From positions 1 through 64,000 of the forward strand of contig BAJA01000024.1 of assembly GCA_000613465.1 (NCBI GenBank): a stretch of 64,000 nt of DNA, in the 5' to 3' direction. The notes beneath the pieces were generated by a model. The model did no database searches and had not been told where the DNA came from. It saw nothing but the letters and a program-made list of their open reading frames with translations. A program made the translations under genes and the position numbers. Source of the stretch: Bacteroides nordii WAL 11050 = JCM 12987 (lineage in GTDB: Bacteria > Bacteroidota > Bacteroidia > Bacteroidales > Bacteroidaceae). Positions 18,733 through 27,690 of this stretch are shown piece by piece. The stretch's first letter is position 1, and the number at the start of each line of letters is the position of its first letter.

Positions 18733-19617
18733 TTAAATAGCCTTTTTGTTTTTCACACCATACTGTTTCTGGTACTCAGTGGGCAACATATTAACTGTCT
18801 TTTTGAATTGCTCGATAAAGTTAGACAGGTTATTAAATCCCACTTCCATACTCACGGTAGAGATTTTCATCTTACCTTCTATCAAGAGCCGCTTGGCATG
18901 CCCGATACGCATATCATTCAGATATTGTACAAAAGTTTTCTTTGTCCGTTCTTTAAAATAACGGCAGAAGGCAGTAGGGGTAAGTCCTACTAAACCGGCT
19001 ACATCTTCAAGTTTTATCGGCTGATTAAAGTTTTTCACCAGATATTGGTATATCTTATTAAAACGTTCAAAATCGGAAGAATTGACTGACTGGGTAAAAC
19101 CGACACTGGCAAGCAACTCATACTCATCCGTATTAGCCATCATTTCCAATAGAGTGATCAGATTGGTAACCCTCACTACCCCATTTGAATCAAAAGTATT
19201 ACGGATAAAATCAGCAATACGCTCGCGTGCCGTTCCTGTGAACTTTATACCCCGGCGGGAACGTTCTATCAAACTCCGGATATGCATAAATTCCGGCAAG
19301 TTGATCATCACTCCTTCAAATAGCTCTTTACGGAAGTAAACACACAAACATACAGATCGCAATCCGGTTTCTTCTCCAAAAAACTCTTTGTTGTTTCTCC
19401 ACTCATGAGGCAACTGAGGACCAATAATACAAACATCCCCTACCTCATAACTCTCTATATGATCACCCACAAAACGAGTGCCACTACCTTGCTCTATACA
19501 CATAATCTCTATTTCGGGATGATAATGCCACGGAACAATAAAGTAAGGTAAATCCTCCCGATAGAAATTAATGTAATTCTCCACAGAAAACGGAAGTTCT
19601 TGATAAAGTGGTTTCAT
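18733..19617 (-). CDS. AraC family transcriptional regulator
   Basis: 294 residues from ATG at 19617; an upstream TTG is less likely. An N-terminal cupin-type sensing domain (PWHYHPEIEIMCIEQGSG, GDVCIIGPQLPHEW) precedes the two C-terminal helix-turn-helix motifs (KLEDVAGLVGLTPTAFCRYFK and KISTVSMEVGFNNLSNFIEQ, ending LPTEYQKQYG). This architecture resembles RhaS/XylS-type sugar-responsive activators, not the hybrid two-component or SusR regulators usual in PULs. It heads the minus-strand PUL and probably controls both blocks through the element repeated at 12942 and 18658. Confidence 0.9.
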   Translation of the reverse strand: MKPLYQELPFSVENYINFYREDLPYFIVPWHYHPEIEIMCIEQGSGTRFVGDHIESYEVGDVCIIGPQLPHEWRNNKEFFGEETGLRSVCLCVYFRKELFEGVMINLPEFMHIRSLIERSRRGIKFTGTARERIADFIRNTFDSNGVVRVTNLITLLEMMANTDEYELLASVGFTQSVNSSDFERFNKIYQYLVKNFNQPIKLEDVAGLVGLTPTAFCRYFKERTKKTFVQYLNDMRIGHAKRLLIEGKMKISTVSMEVGFNNLSNFIEQFKKTVNMLPTEYQKQYGVKNKKAI

Positions 19618-19635
19618 AGTAATACACAATTGGCT

Positions 19636-19800
19636 AAGTAATCATTCTAAATTATATGATATTATTATTGAAACGCAGAAACTCACAGATTCACGCAAAA
19701 AATATCATCGCTCAAGTATAGCGCAACCATTTAATCTGCGATCATTTGCGTTTCAATAAAACGCTGTCATAGTATGAACTAAATTTGAAATGCTACTTAT
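19636..19800. repeat. Imperfect-palindrome intergenic element, copy 2
   Basis: About 90% identical to copy 3 at 25994-26168. Both begin AAGTAATCATTC, contain ATTGAAACGCAGAAACTC and ATTTAATCTGCG, and end TAGTATGAACTAAATTTGAA. This copy lacks a short repeated AAAATCTGCG present in copy 3. It fills most of the 350-bp gap before the AraC gene. Confidence 0.85.
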
Positions 19801-19864
19801 TATTTAATTCAAAACTATAGATGGAGCAAATATAGACGATAAATGCATAAATACAGTCTTTAGC

Positions 19865-19910
19865 AAACAAAAAAAAGAATGAGATGTGTTAAAGAAGACA
19901 CATCTCATTC
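19865..19910 (-). terminator. Rho-independent terminator after uxuA
   Basis: Read on the minus strand, a GAATGAGATGTGT/ACACATCTCATTC stem with an eight-base loop is followed by a run of T (complement of AAACAAAAAAAA at 19865-19876). It ends the lacI-SDR-uxuA operon about 60 bp after the uxuA stop. Confidence 0.85.
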
Positions 19911-19969
19911 ATTATTTAAAGTATATATTTCAAATACATCATTTGACATATATACCGATGCAAACCGTA

Positions 19970-21139
19970 CTAAAAGATAGACTTTGCAATACCCAATTCA
20001 AGACCACGTAACTCTGCCAGACCGCGGAGACGTCCCAGGCATGAATATCCAGGATTTGTCTTTTTCTTCAGATCATCAATCATCTGATGGCCATGGTCAG
20101 GACGCATGGCAATAGAGCACTGGCGACGTTGCTGCAACTTCAACAGGTTCTTCATCACATTGTACATATCCACGTCTCCTTCCAGGTGATTGGCTTCATA
20201 GAAATTACCTTCAGCATCACGTTGTGTACTACGCAGATGAACAAAGTTTACTCGATCACCCTGACGCTCCATTATTCCGGCAAGATCATTATCGGCACGC
20301 ACACCGAAAGAGCCAGTACATAGACAAAGGCCATTTGATTCGTTAGGAACCGCTTCTATCAGTTTAACAAAATCCTCCTCCGTACTCATGATACGGGGTA
20401 AACCTAAAATAGGATAAGGAGGATCATCGGGATGAATCACCAGCTTCACTCCCACTTCATCGGCAACCGGAGCTATCTCTTTCAGGAAGAAGATAAGGTT
20501 GGAACGAAGTTTCTCGGCATCAATATCATTGTATCTGTCAAGAGCTTCCTGGAACTGCTCAACGGTGAAACTTTCTTCTGAACCCGGAAGACCGGCAATC
20601 ATATTACGAACGAGAAGTTTCTTATCGTCTTCATTCATCTGTTCGAAACGTGCTTTTGCCTTGGCTATCTCTTCATCTGTATAATCCTTTTCAGCATTGG
20701 GGCGTTTAAGGATGAACAGGTCAAAAGCTACAAAAGCCGCCTTTTCAAAACGAAGTGCTTTAGAACCATCGGGCATTGTATAGGCAAGATCAGTACGTGT
20801 CCAGTCAAGCACAGGCATGAAGTTGTAAGTAACGACCATAATACCGCATTGAGCCAGATTACGGATACTTTCTTTATAATTCTCAATATATTTCAGGTAA
20901 TCACCGGTCTGGGTCTTAATATGTTCGTGCACAGGCACACTTTCAACTACCGACCAGGTAAGACCCACTTCCTCAATCATCTGCTTACGCTTCATGATTT
21001 CTTCTACTGTCCACACTTCTCCGTTAGGGATGTGGTGAAGGGCATTCACTATTCCGGTGGCACCAGCCTGCTTTATATCCCACAGACTCACAGGGTCATT
21101 AGGACCATACCAGCGCCAAGTTTGTTCACATAAATACAT
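19970..21139 (-). CDS. uxuA: Mannonate dehydratase
   Basis: 389 residues, the usual length for UxuA. The family N-terminus (TWRWYGPNDPVSLWDIKQAG, ATGIVNALHHIPNGEVW) and conserved interior motifs are present: HPDDPPYPILGLPRI, LCTGSFGVRADNDL, VHLRSTQRD and MRPDHGHQM. It converts D-mannonate to 2-keto-3-deoxygluconate in hexuronate catabolism. It follows the SDR gene, with about 157 bp of repeats between them. uxaC, kdgK and kdgA are not in this window. Confidence 0.95.
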   Translation of the reverse strand: MYLCEQTWRWYGPNDPVSLWDIKQAGATGIVNALHHIPNGEVWTVEEIMKRKQMIEEVGLTWSVVESVPVHEHIKTQTGDYLKYIENYKESIRNLAQCGIMVVTYNFMPVLDWTRTDLAYTMPDGSKALRFEKAAFVAFDLFILKRPNAEKDYTDEEIAKAKARFEQMNEDDKKLLVRNMIAGLPGSEESFTVEQFQEALDRYNDIDAEKLRSNLIFFLKEIAPVADEVGVKLVIHPDDPPYPILGLPRIMSTEEDFVKLIEAVPNESNGLCLCTGSFGVRADNDLAGIMERQGDRVNFVHLRSTQRDAEGNFYEANHLEGDVDMYNVMKNLLKLQQRRQCSIAMRPDHGHQMIDDLKKKTNPGYSCLGRLRGLAELRGLELGIAKSIF

Positions 21140-21145
21140 ACTATT

Positions 21146-21296
21146 TTTATTTACGATTTGACAATTTACGATTTACGATTGAGATTGCTCTCATTCCAAC
21201 TTCTAACTACTAATTTATTTACGATTTGACAATTTACAATTTACGATTGAGATTACTCTCATTCCAACTTCTAACTACTAACTCCCAACTTCTAAC
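21146..21296. repeat. Direct duplication of a ~70-bp unit between uxuA and the SDR gene
   Basis: A unit of the form TTTACGATTTGACAATTTAC, then TTACGATTGAGATT, CTCTCATTCCAACTTC and TAACTACTAA occurs twice in tandem (about 21146-21215 and 21216-21285). The second is followed by shorter TAACT/CCAACTTC repeats up to the next gene. Differences between copies are few (a G/A in GATTGCTCTC vs GATTACTCTC), so the duplication is recent. Confidence 0.8.
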
Positions 21297-22109
21297 TTAA
21301 ATGGAGAAAGCATCGAAGCCACCATCAATAACGGCTACTGTACCGGTTACGAATTTAGAGGCATCACTAATAAGATACTGGATGGTTCCGTACAAATCTT
21401 CCGGTTCACCAAAACGGCCAAACGGAGTATGAGCAATGATAGTCTTTGCACGATCGGTCAGAGAACCATCGGGATTGGTCAACAGAGTACGATTCTGTTC
21501 AGTCAGGAAGAATCCCGGAGCAATAGCATTGACGCGCAAGCCATCACCAAATTTCAAAGCCAGCTCGCCAGCCATATATTTAGTAAAATTAGCAATAGCA
21601 GCTTTGGCTGTTCCGTAACCTACTACGCGAGTCAACGGACGAAGAGCCGATTCTGAACAGAAGTTTACAATACTACCTTTCTTCTGATCAACCATGATAC
21701 TGGCAAATACCATCGTAGGCAAAACTGTTCCGAAAAGATTCAAATCTACCACCTTTTTAAAAGCATCGATCTCAAGGTCAAAGAAAGTCTTATCCGGTGC
21801 AATGGTAGCTCCCGGCATATTTCCTCCAGCAGCATTCAGCAATACGTCAATGCGTCCGTAAGCTTTCATGATTTCAGCTTTATTCCCTTCAAGTACTTCC
21901 TTATTCATCACATCAGTATAAAGGAACATTGCATCCCCTCCATCGGCTTTAATGCTCTGTACAAGTGCATTTCCAGCTTCTTCACTACGATCAAGAATTA
22001 TAATCTTAGCACCTTCTTTTGCCAGATAAGCGGCAATACCTTTACCTAAAATACCGGCACCACCGGTGATTACAACAACTTTGTCTTTTACACTAAATAA
22101 TTCGTTCAT
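21297..22109 (-). CDS. SDR oxidoreductase, probable D-mannonate oxidoreductase (fructuronate reductase)
   Basis: 270 residues. Rossmann cofactor motif VVITGGAGILGKGIA, NAAGG, catalytic Ser in NFCSES and YxxxK in VGYGTAKAA, then NAIAPGFFLTEQ. It lies between a LacI regulator and uxuA, so it most likely interconverts D-fructuronate and D-mannonate, replacing the unrelated UxuB of enterobacteria; this is inference from context. It starts about 20 bp after the regulator gene stop. Confidence 0.85.
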   Translation of the reverse strand: MNELFSVKDKVVVITGGAGILGKGIAAYLAKEGAKIIILDRSEEAGNALVQSIKADGGDAMFLYTDVMNKEVLEGNKAEIMKAYGRIDVLLNAAGGNMPGATIAPDKTFFDLEIDAFKKVVDLNLFGTVLPTMVFASIMVDQKKGSIVNFCSESALRPLTRVVGYGTAKAAIANFTKYMAGELALKFGDGLRVNAIAPGFFLTEQNRTLLTNPDGSLTDRAKTIIAHTPFGRFGEPEDLYGTIQYLISDASKFVTGTVAVIDGGFDAFSI

Positions 22110-22128
22110 GATTCTCTGTTTTATTAAG

Positions 22129-23201
22129 TTATAATTTATTGTTCAAATAATATTTCAGATTCTCTTTAATGAGAATATCTATCGGCATCAGATTTACTTT
22201 CTCAGGGTTTTGTTTCAACACAAGATGATTACACAAAGACTTAATGCCGTTATATCCTTGTTGTTCGGGACGTTGGGCTATCAAAGCAGTAATCACTCCC
22301 TCGGAGAGTAATTCTGTGTTTTTATCAATCAAGTCGTATCCTACCAGTTTTATATTTTTCAACTCTCTTTCTTTGAGATAATTCCCTAAGATGTAACAGG
22401 TTGAATTGAATATAACAGCTCCTTCTATCCGGGGGTTATCATAAAATATCTTATCCAGTTTTGCAAAATTATATTCAGAATCAGCAATCTTTAGCTCAAC
22501 CTCATGCAGTTTTCCTCCAAATCCATTCTCGTTCAGATATTGCAAAAAGCCTTCTTTACGGTTCCTCCCCTGATTGGAATCGTTCTTACCATTATGGATG
22601 ATCCGGGATATCAGAATGTCCGGTTGATTACCAATCTGACTCGTCAGTAACTTGGCGGCAATAAATCCTGCATCAAAAGATTCTGTACCAAAATAGGCCA
22701 ATTGGTGCTCACCCGCGATATTGGAATCCACATAGACATAAGGGATATTTCTGATATCGAGCATACGGGAAAGGCGACTCACAGAATCGGTAAACAAGGT
22801 AGCAATCAGCACTCCGTCTATCTCTTCTTTATCAAAGAGATTGCGTACAATCACATCAAAGGTACTATTATCGTACTGATCAAAAAAGAGCTTGGTTACA
22901 TTGATATTATAAAGTTCCGTCTCGGAAGCGGCTTTATCTATCCCTTCGGAAATGGCTTCCCAATACTCTCCCGGCTCAAAAGAGGGAGTGATAGCAATAA
23001 AATGATATTGTTTCTTGGAAGCAAGAGAACGTGCCATCAGATTGGCTGGTAGTTTGCCTTTTCAAGGATAGCCTTTACTTTTTTCTCATTCTCTTCGGAT
23101 ACACGCCCACGATTGTGGATCACCCGATCTACCGTACCAACAGATACCCCTGCCATTTCGGCAATGTCTATAATACGAATATTTGAAGATTCTTTATTCA
23201 T
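22129..23201 (-). CDS. LacI family transcriptional regulator (frameshifted)
   Basis: Two pieces form one ~357-residue LacI protein. 23201-23037 encodes the helix-turn-helix (IRIIDIAEMAGVSVGTVDRV, then HNRGRVSEE) and stops at YQPI. 23037-22129 encodes the ligand-binding domain (ARSLASKKQYHFIAITPSF onward, of the periplasmic-binding type). Adding one C near 23044 restores YQPNLMARSLASKK, the expected hinge. First gene of the hexuronate operon; probably senses a hexuronate or its catabolite and represses its own promoter through the palindrome at 23263. Confidence 0.85.
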
Positions 23202-23234
23202 AGGATAAATAGCTTAAACTCTATTTTTCTTCTA

Positions 23235-23265
23235 CAAAAGTAAGATGAATAATCTTAATAAGCAA
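23235..23265 (-). promoter_or_regulatory. Promoter of the lacI-SDR-uxuA operon
   Basis: On the minus strand, a TACTTTTG -7 element (23235-23242) lies 20 bp downstream of a TTG -33 element (23263-23265). Spacing and both boxes fit the Bacteroides housekeeping promoter. The -33 overlaps the operator palindrome. Confidence 0.65.
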
Positions 23266-23288
23266 CAATGTGTGCGCACACACGTTGT
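23263..23288. promoter_or_regulatory. LacI-type operator
   Basis: A perfect TGTGTGCGCACACA palindrome (23269-23282) with a central CG, flanked by near-symmetric CAAC/GTTG. It sits about 60-85 bp upstream of the LacI ATG and overlaps the -33 box, as expected for autorepression. Confidence 0.7.
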
Positions 23289-23580
23289 ATACACAAAAAG
23301 TTATATATCTATAATTCAGCAAATTAAGCCAACGTCCATGAATAAGAATATGTTGTCAAACATATAAAGAACTAAAGTTTAGCTTTCATTAAACTGTAAT
23401 AGCATAATCGGTTGATATATTAGTTCGTTATCCTTCAGTCAATTTTATTCTATTTTAAGTAATATACCTCTAAATAGTGATTGCAGCGTATTACATCCAC
23501 GATATTTGCCACATATAAATTACCTAATCATAGCGATTGTACAGACTTTAAATTATAAAGACCTTTGCAAAGTTTTAAAA

Positions 23581-25995
23581 ATGAATAATAATAAAAGCAC
23601 ATTGGAAGCAAAAAGATTTAAACTGGTTCTCCTATTTTTAATAACTGCCTGCCTGTTCTCTGTTTCTGCACAAAAACAGAGAGCAATGTTGTCAGGGAAA
23701 ATAATATCTACTGAAACCAAAGAAACCATTGACTTTGCCACCGTCTATTTAAAAGGTACCACCTTTGGCTGTACCACCAACGAAAAAGGCATTTATCACT
23801 TAAAGGCTCCGGCCGGTCATTATACATTGGTTGTGTCTGCTGTGGGTTTTGAAACAGTAGAGAAAAAAGTAGAACTGACACAAGACGAGAGAAACAAACT
23901 AAATATTATGATCAATCCGGCTACTACTGAACTGGATGAAGTAGTAGTGACCTCCACGGGTGTAAGCCGCATAAAAAGATCCGCATTTAATGCTGTAGCA
24001 GTAGATACGAAGGAACTTCAGAATACCACAAAGAATCTAAGTGACGCACTAACCAAAGCACCGGGAATGAAACTCCGTGAATCGGGTGGTGTAGGTTCGG
24101 ATATGCAACTCATGCTTGACGGTTTCAGCGGTAAGCACGTCAAGGTATTTATTGATGGTGTACCTCAGGAGGGTGTGGGAAGCTCTTTTGGATTGAATAA
24201 TATCCCCGTGAACTTTGCCGATCGCATCGAAGTATATAAAGGTGTAGTGCCGGTAGGTTTTGGTACGGACGCCATTGGTGGTGTCATTAATATTGTCACC
24301 AACAAAAAACGCCAGCGTTGGTTTCTGGATGCATCTTATTCTTACGGATCGTTCAATACTCACAAGTCATACGCCAACTTCGGACAGACTTTCAATAACG
24401 GATTTACTTATGAAATCAATGCTTTCCAGAACTATTCGGATAACGACTACTATGTGGATTCTCCTGTAGAAGATTTCGAAACCGGCAGAATTGACAGAGA
24501 TAAGAAGGTGCGTGTGAAGCGTTTCAACGATACCTATCATAATGAAGCCGTTATTGGTAAACTCGGAGTAGTAGACAAGAAATGGGCAGATCGGCTGATG
24601 TTTGGTTTTACCTACTCCAATATGTACAAAGATATACAGACAGGCGTACGTCAGGAGATTGTATATGGGCAGAAGCATCGTAAAGGACATTCGCTGATGC
24701 CCTCGTTGGAGTACAACAAGCGTAACCTGTTTACAAGAGGTCTGGATGTTGTGTTAACGGCCAATTACAACAAAAATATGACAACGAATGTGGATACCGC
24801 TTCGTATAAGTACAACTGGTATGGAGATAAGAAGTTACTGAATTCACCGGGAGAACAATCCAATCAGTATTCAAAAGCGGATAACAATAACTGGAACGGT
24901 ACTTTAACCCTTAATTATCGTATCGGCAAGGCTCATATGCTGACTTTCAATCATGTGTTAAGTACCTTCCATCGCTCTAATACCTCTCTGCTTGCCAAAG
25001 AAGAACAAAAAGATGCCATTGCCAAAGAGACCCGCAAAAATATTTCCGGCTTGTCTTATCGCCTGATGCCATCTGAAAAATGGAACCTCTCCGTGTTTGG
25101 TAAGTACTACGACCAATTTGTAGCAGGTCCGATAGCTACGACTACCAATCAGGATAAATATGTACGTACCACCCGTAGCATCAATTCCATGGGTTACGGA
25201 GCAGCAGGTACCTATTTCATTCTATCCGGTTTACAGGTGAAGGTATCTTATGAGAAAGCCTACCGTCTGCCCACCATCGAAGAGATGTTCGGTGATGAAG
25301 ACCTGGAGATGGGAGACATCGGTATCAAACCGGAGAGCAGTGATAACCTAAACCTTAATCTGAGTTATAATAAAACTTTCGGTAAGCATTCCGTATACGT
25401 AGACGGAGGGTTGATATATCGTAATACAAAAGATTATATCCAACGCAATATTGCAGATCTGAGTGGAGGAAAATATGCCGCTACTTATATCAACTATGGC
25501 AAAGTATTGACAAAAGGATATAATATCTCCGCCCGTTATGGGTTCGGAAAATGGTTGAGTATAGGAGGGAATTTCACACAAATGAATGTACGTGACAACA
25601 TGAAAACCTCCATTTCCAGTAGCGCAGCCAATCTTGCCTATGGTGAACGTATGCCCAACTTACCCTATATGTTTGCCGATTCGGATGTATCCTTCTACTG
25701 GCGGAATCTTTGGAAGAAAGGCAATACACTGACCATGTCTTATGACAATCAGTATTTGCATAGTTTCACTTATTATTCATCCAATCTTGGTTCAAATAAA
25801 GGTGATTATGTGGTACCCAATCAATTCTCACACAATCTGGCACTCTCATATAGCTTCAGAATGGCCGGTATAATATATCGTTTGAGTGCCGTAACTTCAC
25901 GAACGAGAAATTATATGATAACTTCAGCCTTCAAAAAGCCGGACGTGCATTCTATGGAAAGGTTCGCATACATTTTGGAAACTAAAAAACAATAA
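23581..25995 (+). CDS. xusA: TonB-dependent receptor, XusA-like (xenosiderophore uptake)
   Basis: 804 residues from ATG at 23581; an in-frame ATG at 23506 would put 25 residues before the signal peptide. A signal peptide ends near FSVSAQ, followed by a carboxypeptidase-like domain (SGKIISTETKETIDFATVYL), a plug (SDALTKAPGMKLRESGGVGS, FGTDAIGGVINIVTNKK) and a beta-barrel. Followed by a DUF4374 lipoprotein and a PepSY membrane protein, the gene order of the B. thetaiotaomicron xusABC locus, which scavenges ferric siderophores of other bacteria. Its stop codon lies inside the end of a repeat element. Confidence 0.8.
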   Translation: MNNNKSTLEAKRFKLVLLFLITACLFSVSAQKQRAMLSGKIISTETKETIDFATVYLKGTTFGCTTNEKGIYHLKAPAGHYTLVVSAVGFETVEKKVELTQDERNKLNIMINPATTELDEVVVTSTGVSRIKRSAFNAVAVDTKELQNTTKNLSDALTKAPGMKLRESGGVGSDMQLMLDGFSGKHVKVFIDGVPQEGVGSSFGLNNIPVNFADRIEVYKGVVPVGFGTDAIGGVINIVTNKKRQRWFLDASYSYGSFNTHKSYANFGQTFNNGFTYEINAFQNYSDNDYYVDSPVEDFETGRIDRDKKVRVKRFNDTYHNEAVIGKLGVVDKKWADRLMFGFTYSNMYKDIQTGVRQEIVYGQKHRKGHSLMPSLEYNKRNLFTRGLDVVLTANYNKNMTTNVDTASYKYNWYGDKKLLNSPGEQSNQYSKADNNNWNGTLTLNYRIGKAHMLTFNHVLSTFHRSNTSLLAKEEQKDAIAKETRKNISGLSYRLMPSEKWNLSVFGKYYDQFVAGPIATTTNQDKYVRTTRSINSMGYGAAGTYFILSGLQVKVSYEKAYRLPTIEEMFGDEDLEMGDIGIKPESSDNLNLNLSYNKTFGKHSVYVDGGLIYRNTKDYIQRNIADLSGGKYAATYINYGKVLTKGYNISARYGFGKWLSIGGNFTQMNVRDNMKTSISSSAANLAYGERMPNLPYMFADSDVSFYWRNLWKKGNTLTMSYDNQYLHSFTYYSSNLGSNKGDYVVPNQFSHNLALSYSFRMAGIIYRLSAVTSRTRNYMITSAFKKPDVHSMERFAYILETKKQ

Positions 25996-26168
25996 GTAAT
26001 CATTCAAAATTAATATGATACTATTATTGAAACGCAGAAACTCGCAGATTCACGCAAAGCATATCATCGCTCAAGTATAGCGCAGCCATTTAATCTGCGA
26101 AAATCTGCGATCATTTGCGTTTCAATAAAATGTTGTCATAGTATGAACTAAATTTGAAGTACTACTTA
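25994..26168. repeat. Imperfect-palindrome intergenic element, copy 3
   Basis: Nearly full-length copy filling the gap between xusA and xusB. The left end overlaps the xusA stop codon. The ends are inverted relatives (AAGTAATCATTCAAAATTAA against the complement of TAAATTTGAAGTACTACTT), and the interior repeats TCTGCGA and AAACGCA arms. Confidence 0.85.
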
Positions 26169-26209
26169 GATAAAAAATAAATAACAAATCGTTTTAAATT
26201 AAAAATAAC

Positions 26210-27607
26210 ATGAAGAAAAACTTCTTTTTAAATGGACTATTTGCAACAGCAATGGTCGGATTGACATTGACAGCCTGCTCAGATGATGAACAGGGTAATG
26301 GAGCAGGTACTGTAGGCAAAGGTGAATATGTAATCGCAGCCTCTGTCACAGCCTCCGGAAATACAACTAACGTTCTGCTGACTTCCGAAACTTTAAACGG
26401 AGGAACTGTTTCTACTATAAATAATGGCCTTGTGAACGATGGAGCAACCCAATGGGTATTTTATAAAGACCAATATCTGTATGGGCTGACATACAATCAG
26501 GGAAATGCCGGCACAACCCGGTCGTATTTCATGAATGCCAACTATGAGGTACAGGCACGCTCAGGAGAATATGCCGTCAAGAGATTTACCACCTACGGTA
26601 TCTATGACAAGTATATCATAACTTCTTCCACCGGCGACGGACCTACGGAATATGCTGACGAGAATGGATATTTGCCAAAGATGTTTTTGTTGTCTTATCT
26701 GGATGTAGCAGCCGAAACATATACTACCAATAATACCCAGAATAAAGCATACATGTCAGAAAATTTTTTGGGTAATGGCGAATTTGTAACACTTGCAGGT
26801 ATCCTAGAACATAACAATAAAATCTATAGTGCTGCAGTTCCAATGGGTTTGAGCCAATATGGTGGAAAAGCCAACGGGGGTCAATGGATATTGCCGGGTA
26901 ACGAAGATCTGGTAAAAACGGAAGATGGTGGTTCGAACAGTAGCAGCTATAAAAAAGGAGAACTACAGTGGACACAATACCCTAACGAATGCTGGGTAGC
27001 AATTTTTGATGACGAGACGCTTACAACCAAGAAGCTTATCAAAACAGAACAGATCAGCTATGCCTGTGGCCGTATGAAGTCTCAGTACTACCAGACTATC
27101 TGGAGCGCAGATAACGGCGATATCTATGTATTCTCCCCCAGCTATGCCAAGACAATGAGCGATGCCCGTCAACGTACTACACTGGATGCCGGAGTGGTAC
27201 GTATCAAAGCCGGAACAGAAGAATTTGATCCGAACTACTATTATAGCATTGAAGCACAAAGCGGCGGGAAGTCTTTCCTCCGTTGCTGGCACCTCACAGG
27301 AGATTATTTCCTGATGTTGATGTACGACCGTCCTTTAAGTGAAGAAGATTTTGTTGCCAACCAACTGGCTATTTACAAAGGAACAACCGGAAAACTTACT
27401 TATGTAGATGGCCTGCCATCAGCTGATCAGATCTCTGGTTTCGGTAATACCCCGTATACAGAAAACGGTTTCACTTATATCACAGTTACAACTACTACCG
27501 GCCACCCTGCCATCTACAAGATTGACCCGACAAATGCTACCGCAACAATGGGTATAGCAGTAGAAGCAACACAAGTCAGCGGTGTTGGTAGATTGAAAGT
27601 AAAATAA
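26210..27607 (+). CDS. xusB: DUF4374 lipoprotein, XusB-like siderophore-binding protein
   Basis: 465 residues. Lipoprotein signal with lipobox LTACS (Cys24). The remainder is a repetitive beta-rich protein of the DUF4374 type, likely a propeller, with recurring Gly/Tyr-rich strands. In the characterised Xus system this surface lipoprotein binds ferric enterobactin and passes it to the XusA receptor. Identification rests on the receptor-lipoprotein-PepSY gene order and the family look. Confidence 0.8.
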   Translation: MKKNFFLNGLFATAMVGLTLTACSDDEQGNGAGTVGKGEYVIAASVTASGNTTNVLLTSETLNGGTVSTINNGLVNDGATQWVFYKDQYLYGLTYNQGNAGTTRSYFMNANYEVQARSGEYAVKRFTTYGIYDKYIITSSTGDGPTEYADENGYLPKMFLLSYLDVAAETYTTNNTQNKAYMSENFLGNGEFVTLAGILEHNNKIYSAAVPMGLSQYGGKANGGQWILPGNEDLVKTEDGGSNSSSYKKGELQWTQYPNECWVAIFDDETLTTKKLIKTEQISYACGRMKSQYYQTIWSADNGDIYVFSPSYAKTMSDARQRTTLDAGVVRIKAGTEEFDPNYYYSIEAQSGGKSFLRCWHLTGDYFLMLMYDRPLSEEDFVANQLAIYKGTTGKLTYVDGLPSADQISGFGNTPYTENGFTYITVTTTTGHPAIYKIDPTNATATMGIAVEATQVSGVGRLKVK

Positions 27608-27632
27608 ATAGTAGCATAAAATAACAGATTGA

Positions 27633-27664
27633 AGAGCCTGCAAGCCTTATGTGTTGCAGGCTCC
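27633..27664 (+). terminator. Stem-loop between xusB and xusC
   Basis: A GAGCCTGCAA/TTGCAGGCTC stem of about ten pairs with a 12-base loop followed by CTTTC, a weak T tract. It may be a partial terminator that lowers xusC expression relative to xusB. Confidence 0.55.
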
Positions 27665-27690
27665 TTTCATGACCTCACTAAAGAAGATAT

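Noticed and set aside
23506..23580. Upstream start for the XusA-like receptor
   Set aside because: It would place 25 residues before a normal signal peptide; ATG at 23581 fits better.
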